Shown one piece after another: positions 63,571-64,000 of a stretch of DNA of 64,000 nucleotides (position 1 is its first letter; each line of letters begins with the position of its first letter). The position numbers were made by a program, and so were the translations under genes. Location of the stretch: assembly GCA_023242925.1 (NCBI GenBank), contig CP096134.1:682001-746000 (forward strand). Reading direction: 5' to 3'. Source of the stretch: Hyphomonadaceae bacterium JAD_PAG50586_4. Lineage in GTDB: Bacteria > Pseudomonadota > Alphaproteobacteria > Caulobacterales > Aquidulcibacteraceae. The notes under the pieces were generated by a model. The model saw only the letters and a list, made by a program, of their open reading frames with translations. It had not been told where the DNA came from and did no database searches.

Positions 63571-64000
63571 TTAATCGGTTCCCGGGGCGCCGGGGTCAAC
63601 CTCTTGTGTGGGCGCGGGTTCCTCGTCTTGCTCCTCGGCTTGCCTGATGAGCGAGCCGGGGTCGGCGATCGAGGCGGCGGTTTGAGCGAGGCGGCGGAAT
63701 GGCGCGCTCACGGTGACGTTGAAATCGAACGGCACGCCGCGCACGGTGACGCGGCCAAGGCCGGGGATGGGGGCCACGTCGCCAAGATCGACCGGTTCGC
63801 CCGAATTGCGGCCACTGAAGGTGATCGACGAGATCACATCGCCGTTGAGATCGCCGTCGAGAGTGAGGCCCAGCGTGTCATAGCGGAAGCTGCGTAGCGC
63901 ATCGAACGCGAGCTTTGACGGGCCGGTGGCGGCGTCGCCGGCGTTGCCTGTATATGAAATGGTGCCGCCCTCGGGCGCCGCGCGCAGCACGCCGCCGTCC
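63571..64000 (-). CDS. ydbH: YdbH-like intermembrane lipid-transport protein, C-terminal part (5' end outside window)
   Basis: The frame runs off the right edge; only the last ~143 residues are seen. LRAAPEGGTISYTGNAG, ALRSFRYDTLGLTLDGDLNG, ITFSGRNSGEPVDLG and VRGVPFDFNVTVSAPFRRLA match the C-terminal (DctA-YdbH) domain of AsmA-like YdbH. The order ydbH-ynbE-ydbL is that of E. coli, where YdbH, with TamB and YhdP, moves phospholipids to the outer membrane. Confidence 0.82.
   Translation of the reverse strand, partial: DGGVLRAAPEGGTISYTGNAGDAATGPSKLAFDALRSFRYDTLGLTLDGDLNGDVISSITFSGRNSGEPVDLGDVAPIPGLGRVTVRGVPFDFNVTVSAPFRRLAQTAASIADPGSLIRQAEEQDEEPAPTQEVDPGAPGTD

Overview
The window looks like chromosomal DNA of an alphaproteobacterium, most likely from the Caulobacterales/Hyphomonadaceae neighbourhood. 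The support is high GC with strong G/C third-position bias, glycolytic genes fba-pgk-gap beside zapA and a 5-formyl-THF cyclo-ligase gene, a class I FBP aldolase, an NDUFA9-like protein, DUF1134 and DUF805 proteins, and a GT4/GT9 pair beside infC. Placement is inferred from gene content only. Nearly everything is housekeeping: there is no transposase, integrase, prophage, CRISPR array, rRNA or recognisable tRNA.

Layout. 1-2.5 kb: 3' end of a TIR-domain gene, DUF1003, thiE, DUF805. 2.5-7.7 kb, minus strand: gap, four small membrane or conserved proteins, DUF1993, pgk and fba. 7.8-10.7 kb, plus: small ORF-zapA, a cold-shock-like/DUF805 fusion, a predicted 6S RNA with its own promoter, fau and yebC. 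11-14.7 kb: envelope proteins, NDUFA9-like protein, DUF488, uppP. 14.9-20.9 kb: gltD-gltB glutamate synthase. 21-27.6 kb: queG-mtgA and small exported proteins or lipoproteins. 27.7-30 kb: two glycosyltransferases. 30-37.2 kb: infC (AUA start), e(P4)-like phosphatase, rpmI-rplT, pheS-orfX-pheT. 37.2-38.5 kb: guanidine-II riboswitch with its gdx/sugE exporter, then a K+ channel. 38.5-49 kb: beta-propeller lipoprotein, DUF1134, subtilisin-like lipoprotein with a small co-transcribed partner, cspA with a long leader, iron-dependent ADH. 49-54.6 kb: fused peptide ABC ATPase, an AAA ATPase bracketed by 31-bp direct repeats, S9 peptidase, host-attachment protein. 54.7-64 kb: threonine ammonia-lyase, cysteine-rich trypsin-like protease, GST, FKBP, argE, cysQ, nadE and the ydbH-ynbE-ydbL cluster.

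Nine otherwise intact genes are broken by eleven small indels, including gltB, yebC and argE. Many of these lie in homopolymers, and in two genes a second indel restores the frame. The simplest reading is residual assembly error, not gene decay; those genes are annotated across the break and the break is described.

The clearest regulatory finds are the guanidine-II riboswitch, the AUA start codon of infC, the 6S RNA locus and the cspA promoter with its roughly 145-nt leader. The strongest candidate for something undescribed is the repeat-bracketed AAA ATPase at about 51-52 kb.
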